A stretch of DNA of 64,000 nt from Paenibacillus qinlingensis (GTDB taxonomy: Bacteria; Bacillota; Bacilli; Paenibacillales; NBRC-103111), in contig NZ_JABMKY010000002.1 in assembly GCF_013204845.1 (NCBI RefSeq), forward strand, positions 186,001-250,000, in the 5' to 3' direction. Both the position numbers and the translations under genes were made by a program. The first letter of the stretch is position 1. Each line of letters opens with the position of its first letter. Under the pieces are notes generated by a model. It searched no databases. It was not told the origin of the DNA and saw only the letters and a list, made by a program, of their open reading frames with translations. Positions 8,655-16,931 of the stretch are shown in pieces.

Positions 8655-9554
8655 TTACAGCTCTACATTTTCATTTAAAAATCTATTGTTTCTAACGATT
8701 TTTCGTACGTTCTTCATTGTATCCGGGTATTTGGGCACACCTGCGATTCGATCGAGCAGCAGCCACCTCAGGCAAGCAATCGCTTCGAAGATTTCCAACT
8801 CACCAGCATCTACATGAATTTCCTCTTGATATTTGTACAAAAACGTAAGGCTTTTGCTGTCACTTACATAGATGCGCAGAAGCAAACAAGCCCATGACAG
8901 ATCAAATCTTGGATCTCCTAGTTGCCCGTTCGTCCAGTCAATAACTGTGTATTGTCCATCTTCTTCAAGAATATTGCCTAGATTGAAATCTCCGTGTATG
9001 ATCCGGTCCATTTTCATATCGGCTGTGTGGACTAGGTAGATTAGATTCTCTTTCATTGCTGGATACGCTTCGATACCGGAGAAAAAATAGTTAATAAAAT
9101 CATACTTAGGTACTTCCTTCATCATCAATCCATCCGCAGGCAAACGGTGAACGTCAGCTAAAACAGACGTGATCTTCTTAAAAATACTTGGACTCACTTT
9201 CGTTACTGGAGTGCCATGATGGCGGGTTAGTAATACTGCATGCCCGTCTTCGGTTTTCCCATAACCAATCGGTTCAGATACACGAATTTTCTGACGTTGA
9301 AGTGTTTCCAATAGGCGATATTGACGCTGGACGTCAGGTTTCGAACGTTTGTTCCACACCTTCAGTACATATTGATTCTCTCCGTGTGTGATCTTCGCCA
9401 CTTCCGCCTCAAGCCCAGGTGAAAGTGGACTAAACGTCAGTTCAGCCATTGAAGTAATCAAGAGATTCAGAGTAGAGGTGCTTTCATGCCACTCTATGCT
9501 CGTCCATATATCACTCAATGCTTGCCCCGCTGCTTTATCTTCAAATTGTTTCAT
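8655..9554 (-). CDS. APH/choline-kinase-fold phosphotransferase
   Basis: This 299-residue protein has the aminoglycoside-phosphotransferase fold. The catalytic loop reads IHGDFNLGN (about residues 188-196) and the metal site IDWTNGQLGDPRFDL (about 207-221). The N-lobe has the lysine strand NQYVLKVWNKR. Members phosphorylate small hydroxylated molecules, including antibiotics, choline or sugars; the substrate here cannot be told. The start follows AGAGGTGAG. A drug-exporter gene lies nearby, but that is weak support for a resistance role. Confidence 0.85.
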   Translation of the reverse strand: MKQFEDKAAGQALSDIWTSIEWHESTSTLNLLITSMAELTFSPLSPGLEAEVAKITHGENQYVLKVWNKRSKPDVQRQYRLLETLQRQKIRVSEPIGYGKTEDGHAVLLTRHHGTPVTKVSPSIFKKITSVLADVHRLPADGLMMKEVPKYDFINYFFSGIEAYPAMKENLIYLVHTADMKMDRIIHGDFNLGNILEEDGQYTVIDWTNGQLGDPRFDLSWACLLLRIYVSDSKSLTFLYKYQEEIHVDAGELEIFEAIACLRWLLLDRIAGVPKYPDTMKNVRKIVRNNRFLNENVEL

Positions 9555-9754
9555 ATCTCACCTCTGGTGATTTCACTTCTTCCAGATAATTCAACATGTT
9601 GCCGAGTAATCCTGCCTGCTACAGAAATGTGATTTTAGAGTTCCTTTCCATACGAAGCAGCATATTCTTTCATTCTATCTGTCAGTTTCTTTCTCATTGA
9701 GGTAATGAGAAGTAAACTTCTTATGAACGATACTGGGCTCATCTCTGAAAATTC
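9555..9754. other. Intergenic stretch without recognised feature
   Basis: No convincing ORF, terminator or RNA signature was seen here. It may hold the promoter of the APH-fold gene. Confidence 0.5.
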
Positions 9755-9913
9755 TTAACCCTTAACAACTACATTAATATAGAGAATAGCTGCAAATAAA
9801 GTTGACGTCGTGAATATGAGAATATCACTTTTATCTTTGTTAAGTATCGCTCGAAGAGTACTTAAGAATAACAACATAAAGAAAAAGGATAATAAAGCTA
9901 AGGCAATGTCCAC
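9755..9913 (-). CDS. Small membrane protein, 52 residues
   Basis: This short ORF starts with GTG at 9913, ten bases after a clear GGAGGG. It encodes VDIALALLSFFFMLLFLSTL, then a charged turn ILNKDKSDI, then a second hydrophobic segment LIFTTSTLFAAILYINVVV and KG. The two-helix hairpin with a basic loop is typical of small bacterial membrane proteins, yet no known family was recognised. It lies alone between the APH-fold gene and the MFS exporter, all on the minus strand. Confidence 0.65.
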   Translation of the reverse strand: MDIALALLSFFFMLLFLSTLRAILNKDKSDILIFTTSTLFAAILYINVVVKG

Positions 9914-10050
9914 TTTATTTCAACCCTCCGTTCCACGTATATGGCATACGAAATAGGACTTATTATCTTGCTATAATAAAATAGGTTCTTCTAGAAAATT
10001 GTCGGTTCTTGCCATTTTTCATCGCGTATTTACCAATGTTCAATATTCGA

Positions 10051-11310
10051 TCACAATGTAGGATCCATTCTTCCCGTCAGCGTTCTCTTATACAGAATTG
10101 GTATTGCCGCGGCTATAAGGATCATACCCATAAAAGCAGGTGCTGCATGACCAAGTGATACATAGATTTGACCTCCAACGATTGGCCCAATCATCCTTGC
10201 TAAAGCCTGAATAGATTGGCTGCCTCCTTGAATTCTTCCTTGCTCACTGGCATTGACAGACTTGGAGAGCATCCCATTGAAGGAAGGCCCAAAGATCGAA
10301 TCACCAAAACCAAATATAAACATGCCGGCAATTAATAGCGGATAGTATGTGAACAAAGATGATAGTGCAATAAGACTGTAGCCTGCAATTTCCGAAACCA
10401 TGCCAAGAATGGTAATCTGTTTATCGCTACGTATTTTCAATAACTTTGGCATGATAAAACTTTGGGAAATGATGTCTTGAACGCCCATAATTGAAAACAT
10501 AAGTCCGATTAGTGCAGGCTTCCAACTGAACGTATCCACCGTAAATTGTGAAAACACAGCCTGTAAGGATCCGTTGGGTATCCAAAGTAAGAACGCTGAG
10601 ACCAGCAGCCTGTTTAAGTTTTTCGTGGAAAGTATGTTTGCAAGCTGGGTAAATGGATTCAATCTTATAAAGGTAATTTCTTTCAGTCTATTCTTCTTGA
10701 CAAGGCTTTCTGGCATATAGAAAAATCCATAAACAACATTTAATAACGTTATGAGTGCTCCAACATACATGGGTGCTGCATAACCAAATTTAGCAAGTAA
10801 TCCGCCTAATGTTGGGCCAATAACGGTGCCAACACCGACCACCGCACTCACCCATCCAAAGTACTTGGTTCTCTGTTCAGGAGGGATGATATCAGCAAAA
10901 TAGGCGAAAATTGTGCTTATGCTCCCACCAGTTATTCCTTCGATGATGCGCCCAACAAATAATACCCATAGTGCTCCTCCAATACCAAAAATGAAGTAAC
11001 CGATTGCTGATCCCAAAAGGCAAACTAAGAGTAAAGGACGACGGCCATATTTGTCGCTTAAAGCTCCAAGCACGGGGGCTGCAAAAAACACGCAGAGGGC
11101 ATATACAGAAGTCAATAGCGTAACAACGATTGCTTGTTCTGCAGGACTACTTGTATAAGGTTTCACTAAGAATGGGACAATAGGTGCTATGATACTGAAG
11201 CCTATCCCACAAAGAAACACAGCGATAAGGCCGAATAATAAAGCGTGTTTATTTACGATGGGTTCCTTTTGTTCTTTGTTCTGAGTATTGTGTATTCTAA
11301 ACATGGACAT
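10051..11310 (-). CDS. MFS drug exporter, DHA1/Tet-like
   Basis: This 419-residue protein has about twelve membrane segments. The MFS motif A GALSDKYGRRPLLL lies in the loop between helices 2 and 3 (about residue 85). The motif C-like GVGTVIGPTLGG is in helix 5, characteristic of proton-antiport efflux. Overall it resembles Tet(A)-type exporters. The substrate is unknown. An AGGAG site precedes ATG by nine bases. A MarR gene lies upstream on the same strand, and both promoters carry the same palindrome, so the exporter is likely repressed by that MarR protein and induced by a ligand. Confidence 0.9.
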   Translation of the reverse strand: MSMFRIHNTQNKEQKEPIVNKHALLFGLIAVFLCGIGFSIIAPIVPFLVKPYTSSPAEQAIVVTLLTSVYALCVFFAAPVLGALSDKYGRRPLLLVCLLGSAIGYFIFGIGGALWVLFVGRIIEGITGGSISTIFAYFADIIPPEQRTKYFGWVSAVVGVGTVIGPTLGGLLAKFGYAAPMYVGALITLLNVVYGFFYMPESLVKKNRLKEITFIRLNPFTQLANILSTKNLNRLLVSAFLLWIPNGSLQAVFSQFTVDTFSWKPALIGLMFSIMGVQDIISQSFIMPKLLKIRSDKQITILGMVSEIAGYSLIALSSLFTYYPLLIAGMFIFGFGDSIFGPSFNGMLSKSVNASEQGRIQGGSQSIQALARMIGPIVGGQIYVSLGHAAPAFMGMILIAAAIPILYKRTLTGRMDPTL

Positions 11311-11339
11311 GGTAGTTCTCTCCTCAAATAGCTACAGTT

Positions 11340-11357
11340 TTGATTCCTTGGAAACAA
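11340..11357. promoter_or_regulatory. Second MarR operator candidate at the MFS promoter
   Basis: TTGAT-N8-AACAA, one base off the TTGTT-N8-AACAA site. It lies just downstream of the -10, where a repressor would block transcription. Confidence 0.45.
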
Positions 11358-11361
11358 ACAT

Positions 11362-11390
11362 ATCCTACCGCGAATTTGTTTCCTTGTCAA
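11362..11390 (-). promoter_or_regulatory. Promoter of the MFS exporter
   Basis: On the minus strand TTGACA (11390-11385) and TAGGAT (11367-11362) are 17 bases apart. Confidence 0.75.
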
Positions 11391-11393
11391 CAA
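11376..11393. promoter_or_regulatory. MarR operator at the MFS -35
   Basis: A TTGTT-N8-AACAA palindrome overlaps the -35 hexamer. The same palindrome overlaps the marR promoter at 11985-12002; over 19 aligned bases the two differ at three positions. Confidence 0.6.
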
Positions 11394-11404
11394 AAATTAA
11401 CTGA

Positions 11405-11440
11405 TAAAAAAGCAGCCCGTTCTCAAAAGAGCCCGGCTGC
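11405..11440 (-). terminator. Terminator after marR
   Basis: A GCAGCC/GGCTGC stem with an inner CTC/GAG pair is followed by a U-run on the minus strand. It separates marR from the exporter promoter. Confidence 0.75.
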
Positions 11441-11464
11441 CTGATCTTTCATTTTTATTAAAAA

Positions 11465-11938
11465 TTATTCCGACTTCAACTCTAACCCCTGTTTCTTTAT
11501 TTCTGCATCTAAATGACTGCTATACTTTTCCACGAAGTTAAGTATACTGTCAAATTGTTTCTCGGTTACATGCTCAAATACGGCTTTATCCCGCTCTTGA
11601 AACTCTTTATGCAGATCGTCATGAATTTTATTTATGGCTTTGCCCTGCTCAGTAAGCTTAAAATAGATTTCTTTCTTATTGTCCGTCTTCTGGTAGCTTT
11701 CAATTAGACCTTTTTCTATAAGTTTCTTAGTTAATTTACTTAGAGCACCGCGCGTCATGTAAAAGGACTCTGCAAGCTGCGTCACGTTGGAATCTGGATT
11801 TTTTTCAATGTACTCGATGCAATGGACTTCAGAAGATGTATACCCCTTCAGACTGTATTCCATCTTATCCTTGTTAAGCCAAACTAACTTGTGATATAAA
11901 TCTCTGAAACCCATCATGACTTGATCTTCTTTGCTCAT
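11465..11938 (-). CDS. MarR family transcriptional regulator
   Basis: This 157-residue winged-helix regulator has the DNA-binding core SNVTQLAESFYMTRGALSKL followed by LIEKGLIESYQKTDNKKEIY with the wing. Flanking helices form the dimer interface. The longer reading frame starts seven codons earlier, but GGGAGGAG lies inside that extension, five bases before ATG AGC at 11938, so this start was chosen. It probably represses itself and the neighbouring MFS exporter through shared TTGTT-N8-AACAA sites. Confidence 0.9.
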   Translation of the reverse strand: MSKEDQVMMGFRDLYHKLVWLNKDKMEYSLKGYTSSEVHCIEYIEKNPDSNVTQLAESFYMTRGALSKLTKKLIEKGLIESYQKTDNKKEIYFKLTEQGKAINKIHDDLHKEFQERDKAVFEHVTEKQFDSILNFVEKYSSHLDAEIKKQGLELKSE

Positions 11939-11971
11939 CGCTACTCCTCCCATCCGCACTTACATTACCCT

Positions 11972-12002
11972 ATTATAATAATTTTTGTTTCTGTTTCAAC
12001 AA
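11972..12002 (-). promoter_or_regulatory. marR promoter with overlapping operator
   Basis: TTGAAA (11999-11994) and TATAAT (11977-11972) have a 16-base spacer on the minus strand. The palindrome TTGTT-N8-AACAA at 11985-12002 covers the -35. Confidence 0.6.
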
Positions 12003-12028
12003 TAGTAAGGGATTTCGTTGATAAACGC

Positions 12029-12060
12029 AAAAAAGAGCTTACCGCGAAGCAAGCCCTTCT
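12029..12060 (-). terminator. Terminator of the 12-18.6 kb importer operon
   Basis: On the minus strand an AAGGGCTT/AAGCTCTT stem with one GU pair is followed by six T, just after the permease stop. Confidence 0.6.
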
Positions 12061-12072
12061 GCAATCGATCCC

Positions 12073-12960
12073 CTATTCCTTCACTGCTCCCAACATGATG
12101 CCGGATACGAAATATTTTTGCAAAAATGGATACACGATCAGCATCGGCACCATCGCTATGAAGACCTTGGCAGCATTGAGCGTCCTGTTCGATAGTTCAG
12201 AAAGCTTCTTGTATTGTTCCGGCGTAAGGTTTGTGCCGACTGGGATGTTGACAACCAACTGCTGGATATAGGTTTGCAGCGGATATTTATCAGAAGTATT
12301 CATGAGTACCAAACCATTAAAGAATTCGTTCCAGTGATATACACTGATAAACAGCGCTACTGCCGCTAGTACAGGGATGGAACAAGGTATATAGATCCGA
12401 AACAACGTTGCCCAAGGGCCAGCGCCATCTACAATTGCCGCTTCACTGAGGTCTTTAGGAAGATTACGAAAAAAATTCATGATCAAAATAACATTAAAGA
12501 TCGGGACACCACCACCAAGAACCAGTGCCCAGATGGAGTTGATCAAACCGTAATGTTGAATTGTTAGATACCATGGAATCAGACCGCCATTAAAGACCAT
12601 GCAAAAAACCAGAATCCACATGAACGTATTGCGTGCTCTAAAATCTTTCTTGGGTCTCGCCAGTGGATAGGCCATCAGCACACTTACAATCATAGAGAAT
12701 CCAGTTCCTAACACGGTTCGTTGGATCGAAATCCAGAATGAATTCAAGAATAAACTGTCATTGATGATCTCTTTGTAAGAAGCTAATGAGAACCCAATTG
12801 GATACAGCGTAACCAATCCTGCGTTTGCAGCTGATTTATCAGATATGGATACACAGAACGTATACCAGAGCGGATAAATGCAGCTAATTAGTAACAAGCC
12901 CAGGAGAATCACATTGACAATTTCAAAAGTACGTGATCCTAAAGTCGTATTTCTTACCAT
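12073..12960 (-). CDS. Carbohydrate ABC importer permease, LplC type
   Basis: This 295-residue inner-membrane permease has six predicted membrane segments. The cytoplasmic EAA loop reads EAAIVDGAGPWATLFRIYIP (about residues 192-211), which docks the ATPase. The C-terminal sequence KYFVSGIMLGAVKE is the standard end of LplC/YtcP-like proteins. AAGGAGG lies seven bases before ATG. It follows the LplB-type permease by 15 bases. No ATPase gene is nearby, so a shared MsmX-type ATPase is presumed. Confidence 0.93.
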   Translation of the reverse strand: MVRNTTLGSRTFEIVNVILLGLLLISCIYPLWYTFCVSISDKSAANAGLVTLYPIGFSLASYKEIINDSLFLNSFWISIQRTVLGTGFSMIVSVLMAYPLARPKKDFRARNTFMWILVFCMVFNGGLIPWYLTIQHYGLINSIWALVLGGGVPIFNVILIMNFFRNLPKDLSEAAIVDGAGPWATLFRIYIPCSIPVLAAVALFISVYHWNEFFNGLVLMNTSDKYPLQTYIQQLVVNIPVGTNLTPEQYKKLSELSNRTLNAAKVFIAMVPMLIVYPFLQKYFVSGIMLGAVKE

Positions 12961-12975
12961 GTCAACGCCTCCTTT

Positions 12976-13866
12976 TTAAAAGACTGTATAGTCGGCATAT
13001 CTGTACGCCAGACGGTATGAGATAACAATGAGCACAAAGCTGATGACAGACTTGAACAATCCTGCCGTTGTGGCTAATGAGAATTGCAGATTCTGCAAAC
13101 CCAGTCGATAAACCCAAGTGTCTAAAATATCGCCCGTTGAGTACACTAGCGGATTATAGAGATTGTATACCTGATCGAAACCCGCGTTGAGCACATTGCC
13201 GAGACTTAGAACGCCCAACAGCACGACCGTTGTCGTTAGCGCTGGAAGTGTAATATTCCTTATCATTTGCCAACGATTGGCTCCATCGATTGCCGCTGCT
13301 TCGTACAGATTCATATTGACCCCTGTCAGTGCTGCGAGATAAATAATGGCATTGTAACCGAACTCTTTCCACACATCCGTGCCGATAACCAACTGACGAA
13401 ATATACTGGCATCCGCCATAAAAAGTTTGGGATCTCCACCGAACATCTCAATGACTGTATTAACAACGCCATAATAGCCAAAAATGCCGATAACAATCGT
13501 CGCCATAATAACCCAAGATAAAAAGTGCGGTAAATAAACGACCGTCTGAACAAACTTTTTGTAACGTAAGTTGGTAAGCTCATTCAACAAAATCGCAAAT
13601 ATCAATGGGATTAGCAAATTGAATACAATTTTGCCCACAGCGATAATAACTGTATTCGTGATGACCGATTTGCTGTCATTCAGTTGAAACATGTATTTGA
13701 AATTTTCCAATCCAACCCACTCGGAACCGAAAATGCCCATGCCAGGATTATAATTCTGAAATGCCATCACGATGCCGAACATCGGCACAATACTAAACAA
13801 AATAAGCCAAATCATACCTGGAAGCAGCATCAAATAATAATGCTTCTGAAAGCCCATTTTCCTCAT
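12976..13866 (-). CDS. Carbohydrate ABC importer permease, LplB type
   Basis: This 296-residue partner permease has six membrane segments. Its EAA loop is EAAAIDGANRWQMIRNITLP (about residues 188-207). The N-terminal periplasm-facing part MVMAFQNYNPGMG and the end SYRLAYRYADYTVF are typical of LplB-like importers for oligosaccharides. GGGGGGA precedes the ATG by eight bases. The gene sits between the binding-protein gene and the second permease; a strong hairpin separates it from the former. Confidence 0.93.
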   Translation of the reverse strand: MRKMGFQKHYYLMLLPGMIWLILFSIVPMFGIVMAFQNYNPGMGIFGSEWVGLENFKYMFQLNDSKSVITNTVIIAVGKIVFNLLIPLIFAILLNELTNLRYKKFVQTVVYLPHFLSWVIMATIVIGIFGYYGVVNTVIEMFGGDPKLFMADASIFRQLVIGTDVWKEFGYNAIIYLAALTGVNMNLYEAAAIDGANRWQMIRNITLPALTTTVVLLGVLSLGNVLNAGFDQVYNLYNPLVYSTGDILDTWVYRLGLQNLQFSLATTAGLFKSVISFVLIVISYRLAYRYADYTVF

Positions 13867-13904
13867 AATGGTTGTCCCCCCATCTCAACTGGCATTTTGA
13901 GAAT

Positions 13905-13941
13905 TTGCAAAAGGCGTTGAGTCCGCCAACGCCTTTTGCAA
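13905..13941 (-). repeat. Perfect 15-bp hairpin between binding protein and permease genes
   Basis: TTGCAAAAGGCGTTG (13905-13919), a 7-base loop and its exact complement (13927-13941) form a strong stem. No long U-run follows, so full termination is unlikely. Hairpins in this position commonly protect the upstream mRNA and make the binding protein more abundant than the permeases. Confidence 0.75.
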
Positions 13942-13952
13942 GTTTATTTCAG

Positions 13953-15704
13953 TTATTTTTTGAGGAGATCCGCTACTTCCGCTGTGATTTGATCTCCGCC
14001 TTGTGCTTTCCAATCTTTAACAAACTTATCAAAAGAATCGATTGACGCTTGGCCAAGGATGATTTTGAGAACAGTTTCATCCTCCATCTTTTTCAAGTTA
14101 GCCCATTTGGTCTCCATTGTCGGTGTTTGGTTATAGGTCACGCTAAACACTTTTTTATTAATCGGGATTGTCGAGAATGAACGGTCACCAATCATGAGTG
14201 AGTAGAGACGCTGGAAATCACCGAAGTTTGTCTTATCGAAATTGCTGACATTTAGGTTATCGTATGGCGGTTTAATGACATTTTGTACTTTCTTGGCATC
14301 GGCATACATCAGCTTATACAAGCTGTTAGGTACATTGTAATCTTCCGGTTTCTTCTGCCCGTTCAGTACTTTGAGTAGCTCGGTATACTCGTACTCAGTC
14401 TCATTGGCAGCCGCCATCACGTTACGCAGCGGATACCAACCCACTGCGACGGATAAATTGAACGTAGCCTCATCGCGAACAAGCGCGTTATTCATAATGA
14501 GAATAGCTTTGACGACATCTGGTTTTGCATTTTTACTGATGAGCGTATACGTACTGCCCGTTGTCTTCATGTGGGTGTTCCATTTGCCATCATCCGTATA
14601 GACAGGATAGGCTTGCCAATTGGCATTGGGGTCGTTTTTGAAGGAATCGCCATTTCCGTATCCCCCATTCCACCACGGACCAAAGAATATACCCGCCTTG
14701 TTCGCATTGATCGGATCCCCTACGTTGTCACGAGTACCAACCTCAGGGTCAATGAGTCCCTTCTTATACCAGTCGGCAAGTAGAGCAAGTGTCTTCTTCG
14801 TATTGTCCGTAGTTGTGCCGTAAGTGACCGAGCCATTTCCATTATCCAGCCAATAGCCCGGATATGCATCTAAAGCGCCGAATAACGGATCGAATCCACC
14901 CATGTTGTTGGAAGAAACGAGGAACGTCGCGTATGGAAACGTATTCTTGGACGGGCCTGCAATGCCGATTGTCTTATCCCCGCCAAACTTGTTATCAATG
15001 AACGCTTTAGCCGTTTTCTCAACGTCTGCAACTGTCTTAGGCACCGGCATATTCAGTTTATCGAGCCAGTCTTTGCGAATCCACATGATGTGAACCCCAT
15101 CGGTATCAACAGTGATATTGGGAAGCGATGTCATTTTGCCCTTGAAGCTAGCGTTTTCCAACGCGCGTCCTTGTGTACTGGCCATGATTTCTTTTACTTG
15201 AGAAGAAGCATACTGATTGAACGAATCGGTGATATCATACAATAATCCCGAACTGGCGGCTTTCGTCATAAAGGAGCGGTCGTCAACGACCATGCCGTCT
15301 GGAAGTTTACCCGATGCAATGGATAAGCTAACCTTCTGCTTATAGTCATTACCAGTTGCTGCAGTCCAATCAACAATAATGTTGATGTTGTACTTCTCCT
15401 TCAGATAACGGGTGTATTGATTATTACCTACACTGTCACCTTGCGGTAACGTTTTATCTGTCGGATCCACAACCATGCCGATATGAACATCGACGGGAGA
15501 TGGGAATTTGGCAAATGCAACATCGTCACCAGTTGTTTGTGTAGAACTTGTCGTTGAAGGCGCTTTCACTTCAGGAGTTGAAGAAGCTTTCACATCTGAT
15601 GTTGATGGCGTGTTCGTTTCCTTTGTTTCATTTGGAGACGTACAAGCAGTCATGCTTGAAACAAGAAATGTCGTCAGGAGTACGCTTACAAGTTTTCTTT
15701 TCAA
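13953..15704 (-). CDS. Extracellular solute-binding lipoprotein, LplA type
   Basis: This 583-residue sugar-binding protein begins with a signal ending in SSMTAC, giving a lipid-anchored Cys. A Ser/Thr/Pro-rich linker of about 35 residues follows, then the binding domain from HIGMVVDPTDKTLPQGD. It captures an oligosaccharide for the two downstream permeases. The start is TTG at 15704, with GGGAGGG six bases upstream; an ATG frame ten codons earlier contains that ribosome site and is less likely. The two-component pair immediately upstream probably controls it. Confidence 0.9.
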   Translation of the reverse strand: MKRKLVSVLLTTFLVSSMTACTSPNETKETNTPSTSDVKASSTPEVKAPSTTSSTQTTGDDVAFAKFPSPVDVHIGMVVDPTDKTLPQGDSVGNNQYTRYLKEKYNINIIVDWTAATGNDYKQKVSLSIASGKLPDGMVVDDRSFMTKAASSGLLYDITDSFNQYASSQVKEIMASTQGRALENASFKGKMTSLPNITVDTDGVHIMWIRKDWLDKLNMPVPKTVADVEKTAKAFIDNKFGGDKTIGIAGPSKNTFPYATFLVSSNNMGGFDPLFGALDAYPGYWLDNGNGSVTYGTTTDNTKKTLALLADWYKKGLIDPEVGTRDNVGDPINANKAGIFFGPWWNGGYGNGDSFKNDPNANWQAYPVYTDDGKWNTHMKTTGSTYTLISKNAKPDVVKAILIMNNALVRDEATFNLSVAVGWYPLRNVMAAANETEYEYTELLKVLNGQKKPEDYNVPNSLYKLMYADAKKVQNVIKPPYDNLNVSNFDKTNFGDFQRLYSLMIGDRSFSTIPINKKVFSVTYNQTPTMETKWANLKKMEDETVLKIILGQASIDSFDKFVKDWKAQGGDQITAEVADLLKK

Positions 15705-15801
15705 CTTAATCCCTCCCTTGTATCTTTTCATCATAATTATACAGGTAAGGATGAAATAAAAAGTCTGAAGGATGTCTCGTGTTTAGGATGAACTCCTGTA
15801 A

Positions 15802-16917
15802 TCAGGTGGGGTATTTGTTCGATCTTTCGTGATCAATTCTCCCTATGGTTTGGAATTGTGCTCGAAATTCGGATGGGAGCAACCGCGTTTGCTCGTAAAA
15901 AATTTGCGAAAAATACTTAGAGTCGCCATATCCAACAGCATTGGCAATCCAAGTTACAGGCCGATTTGTTTCGCATAAGAGCCGTTCAGCTGCACGGATT
16001 CGTTCTTGCCGGAGATAATCGTTGAAGGTTGACCCTGTTGACTTTTTAAAGCATTGGCTAAAATAGCTCCGACTCATATTCACATGTTCGGCAACATCTT
16101 CAGCATGCAGCGTTTCAGCTGTATGCTGGTGAATGAATACAACCGCCTTGAGCATGCAAATCATCGTTTTCGATAAATCTGTTGACTTGGTTACCTGCGA
16201 ATAGATTAAAATCCGGTAGCGACGAATCCATTCCACTGCAGAACGGATGTCATCGATTTCAGACCAGAACCCTGTATCAAGCTGAGCGGCGATCTCGACT
16301 TGAGAGATCACACGCATGAATAACCCCTCTAGACGACGAATAGAACGATTTGATTCTATTGTTTGCGTGCATAAATGCTGAAATACAGCATCATTATACA
16401 ACCAATAAAGTGAGCGCCAATCTTGTTCGAGCTTACGCCATTGCTCATCATCTCGAAGTATATTCTCATCTTCAACCATATCATTCTGAACAGACTGCGT
16501 TGTCGTAGAGCCAGTCTTACCTATGTGCTGAGGAAAATCATCAGCCAGTTTATGCCGAATTCGATTGAGAATTTGCTCGTCATCTTCCAACTCTAGCCGA
16601 ACTTTCGAAATATAATCGAGAACACCCAAGCGGTAAGCAGTCTGCACAGTTTCAAAATCTTCATGAAACGTAAGCATCACGGAACGCAAACTCGGATGCT
16701 TAATTCGTGCCGCCTGAATCAATTCTAACCCTGACATCACAGGCATGGAGATGTCGACAAACATGAGATCTACATCGTGCTGCTCCAGAAATTCCAAAGC
16801 TTTAGCACCATTGGCAGCTTCTCCAGCTACCTGCATACCATGTTTAGACCATGGCATGATGGATATGAGTCCTTTGCGCGCGAGTTTATCATCATCGACT
16901 ATTAAAACACTGATCAT
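15802..16917 (-). CDS. YesN-type response regulator with AraC DNA-binding domain
   Basis: This 371-residue regulator has an N-terminal receiver with D8-D10 and phospho-acceptor D55 (FVDISMP), a variable helical middle, and a C-terminal AraC double helix-turn-helix (ADVAEHVNMSRSYFSQCFKK and VTWIANAVGYGDSKYFSQIF). A longer frame starts six codons earlier, but AAAGGAG is placed for ATG ATC at 16917. The gene follows its kinase by 14 bases and precedes the binding-protein gene, so it likely activates the importer in response to the sugar. Confidence 0.92.
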   Translation of the reverse strand: MISVLIVDDDKLARKGLISIMPWSKHGMQVAGEAANGAKALEFLEQHDVDLMFVDISMPVMSGLELIQAARIKHPSLRSVMLTFHEDFETVQTAYRLGVLDYISKVRLELEDDEQILNRIRHKLADDFPQHIGKTGSTTTQSVQNDMVEDENILRDDEQWRKLEQDWRSLYWLYNDAVFQHLCTQTIESNRSIRRLEGLFMRVISQVEIAAQLDTGFWSEIDDIRSAVEWIRRYRILIYSQVTKSTDLSKTMICMLKAVVFIHQHTAETLHAEDVAEHVNMSRSYFSQCFKKSTGSTFNDYLRQERIRAAERLLCETNRPVTWIANAVGYGDSKYFSQIFYEQTRLLPSEFRAQFQTIGRIDHERSNKYPT

Positions 16918-16931
16918 ATCTGTTTCTCCTT

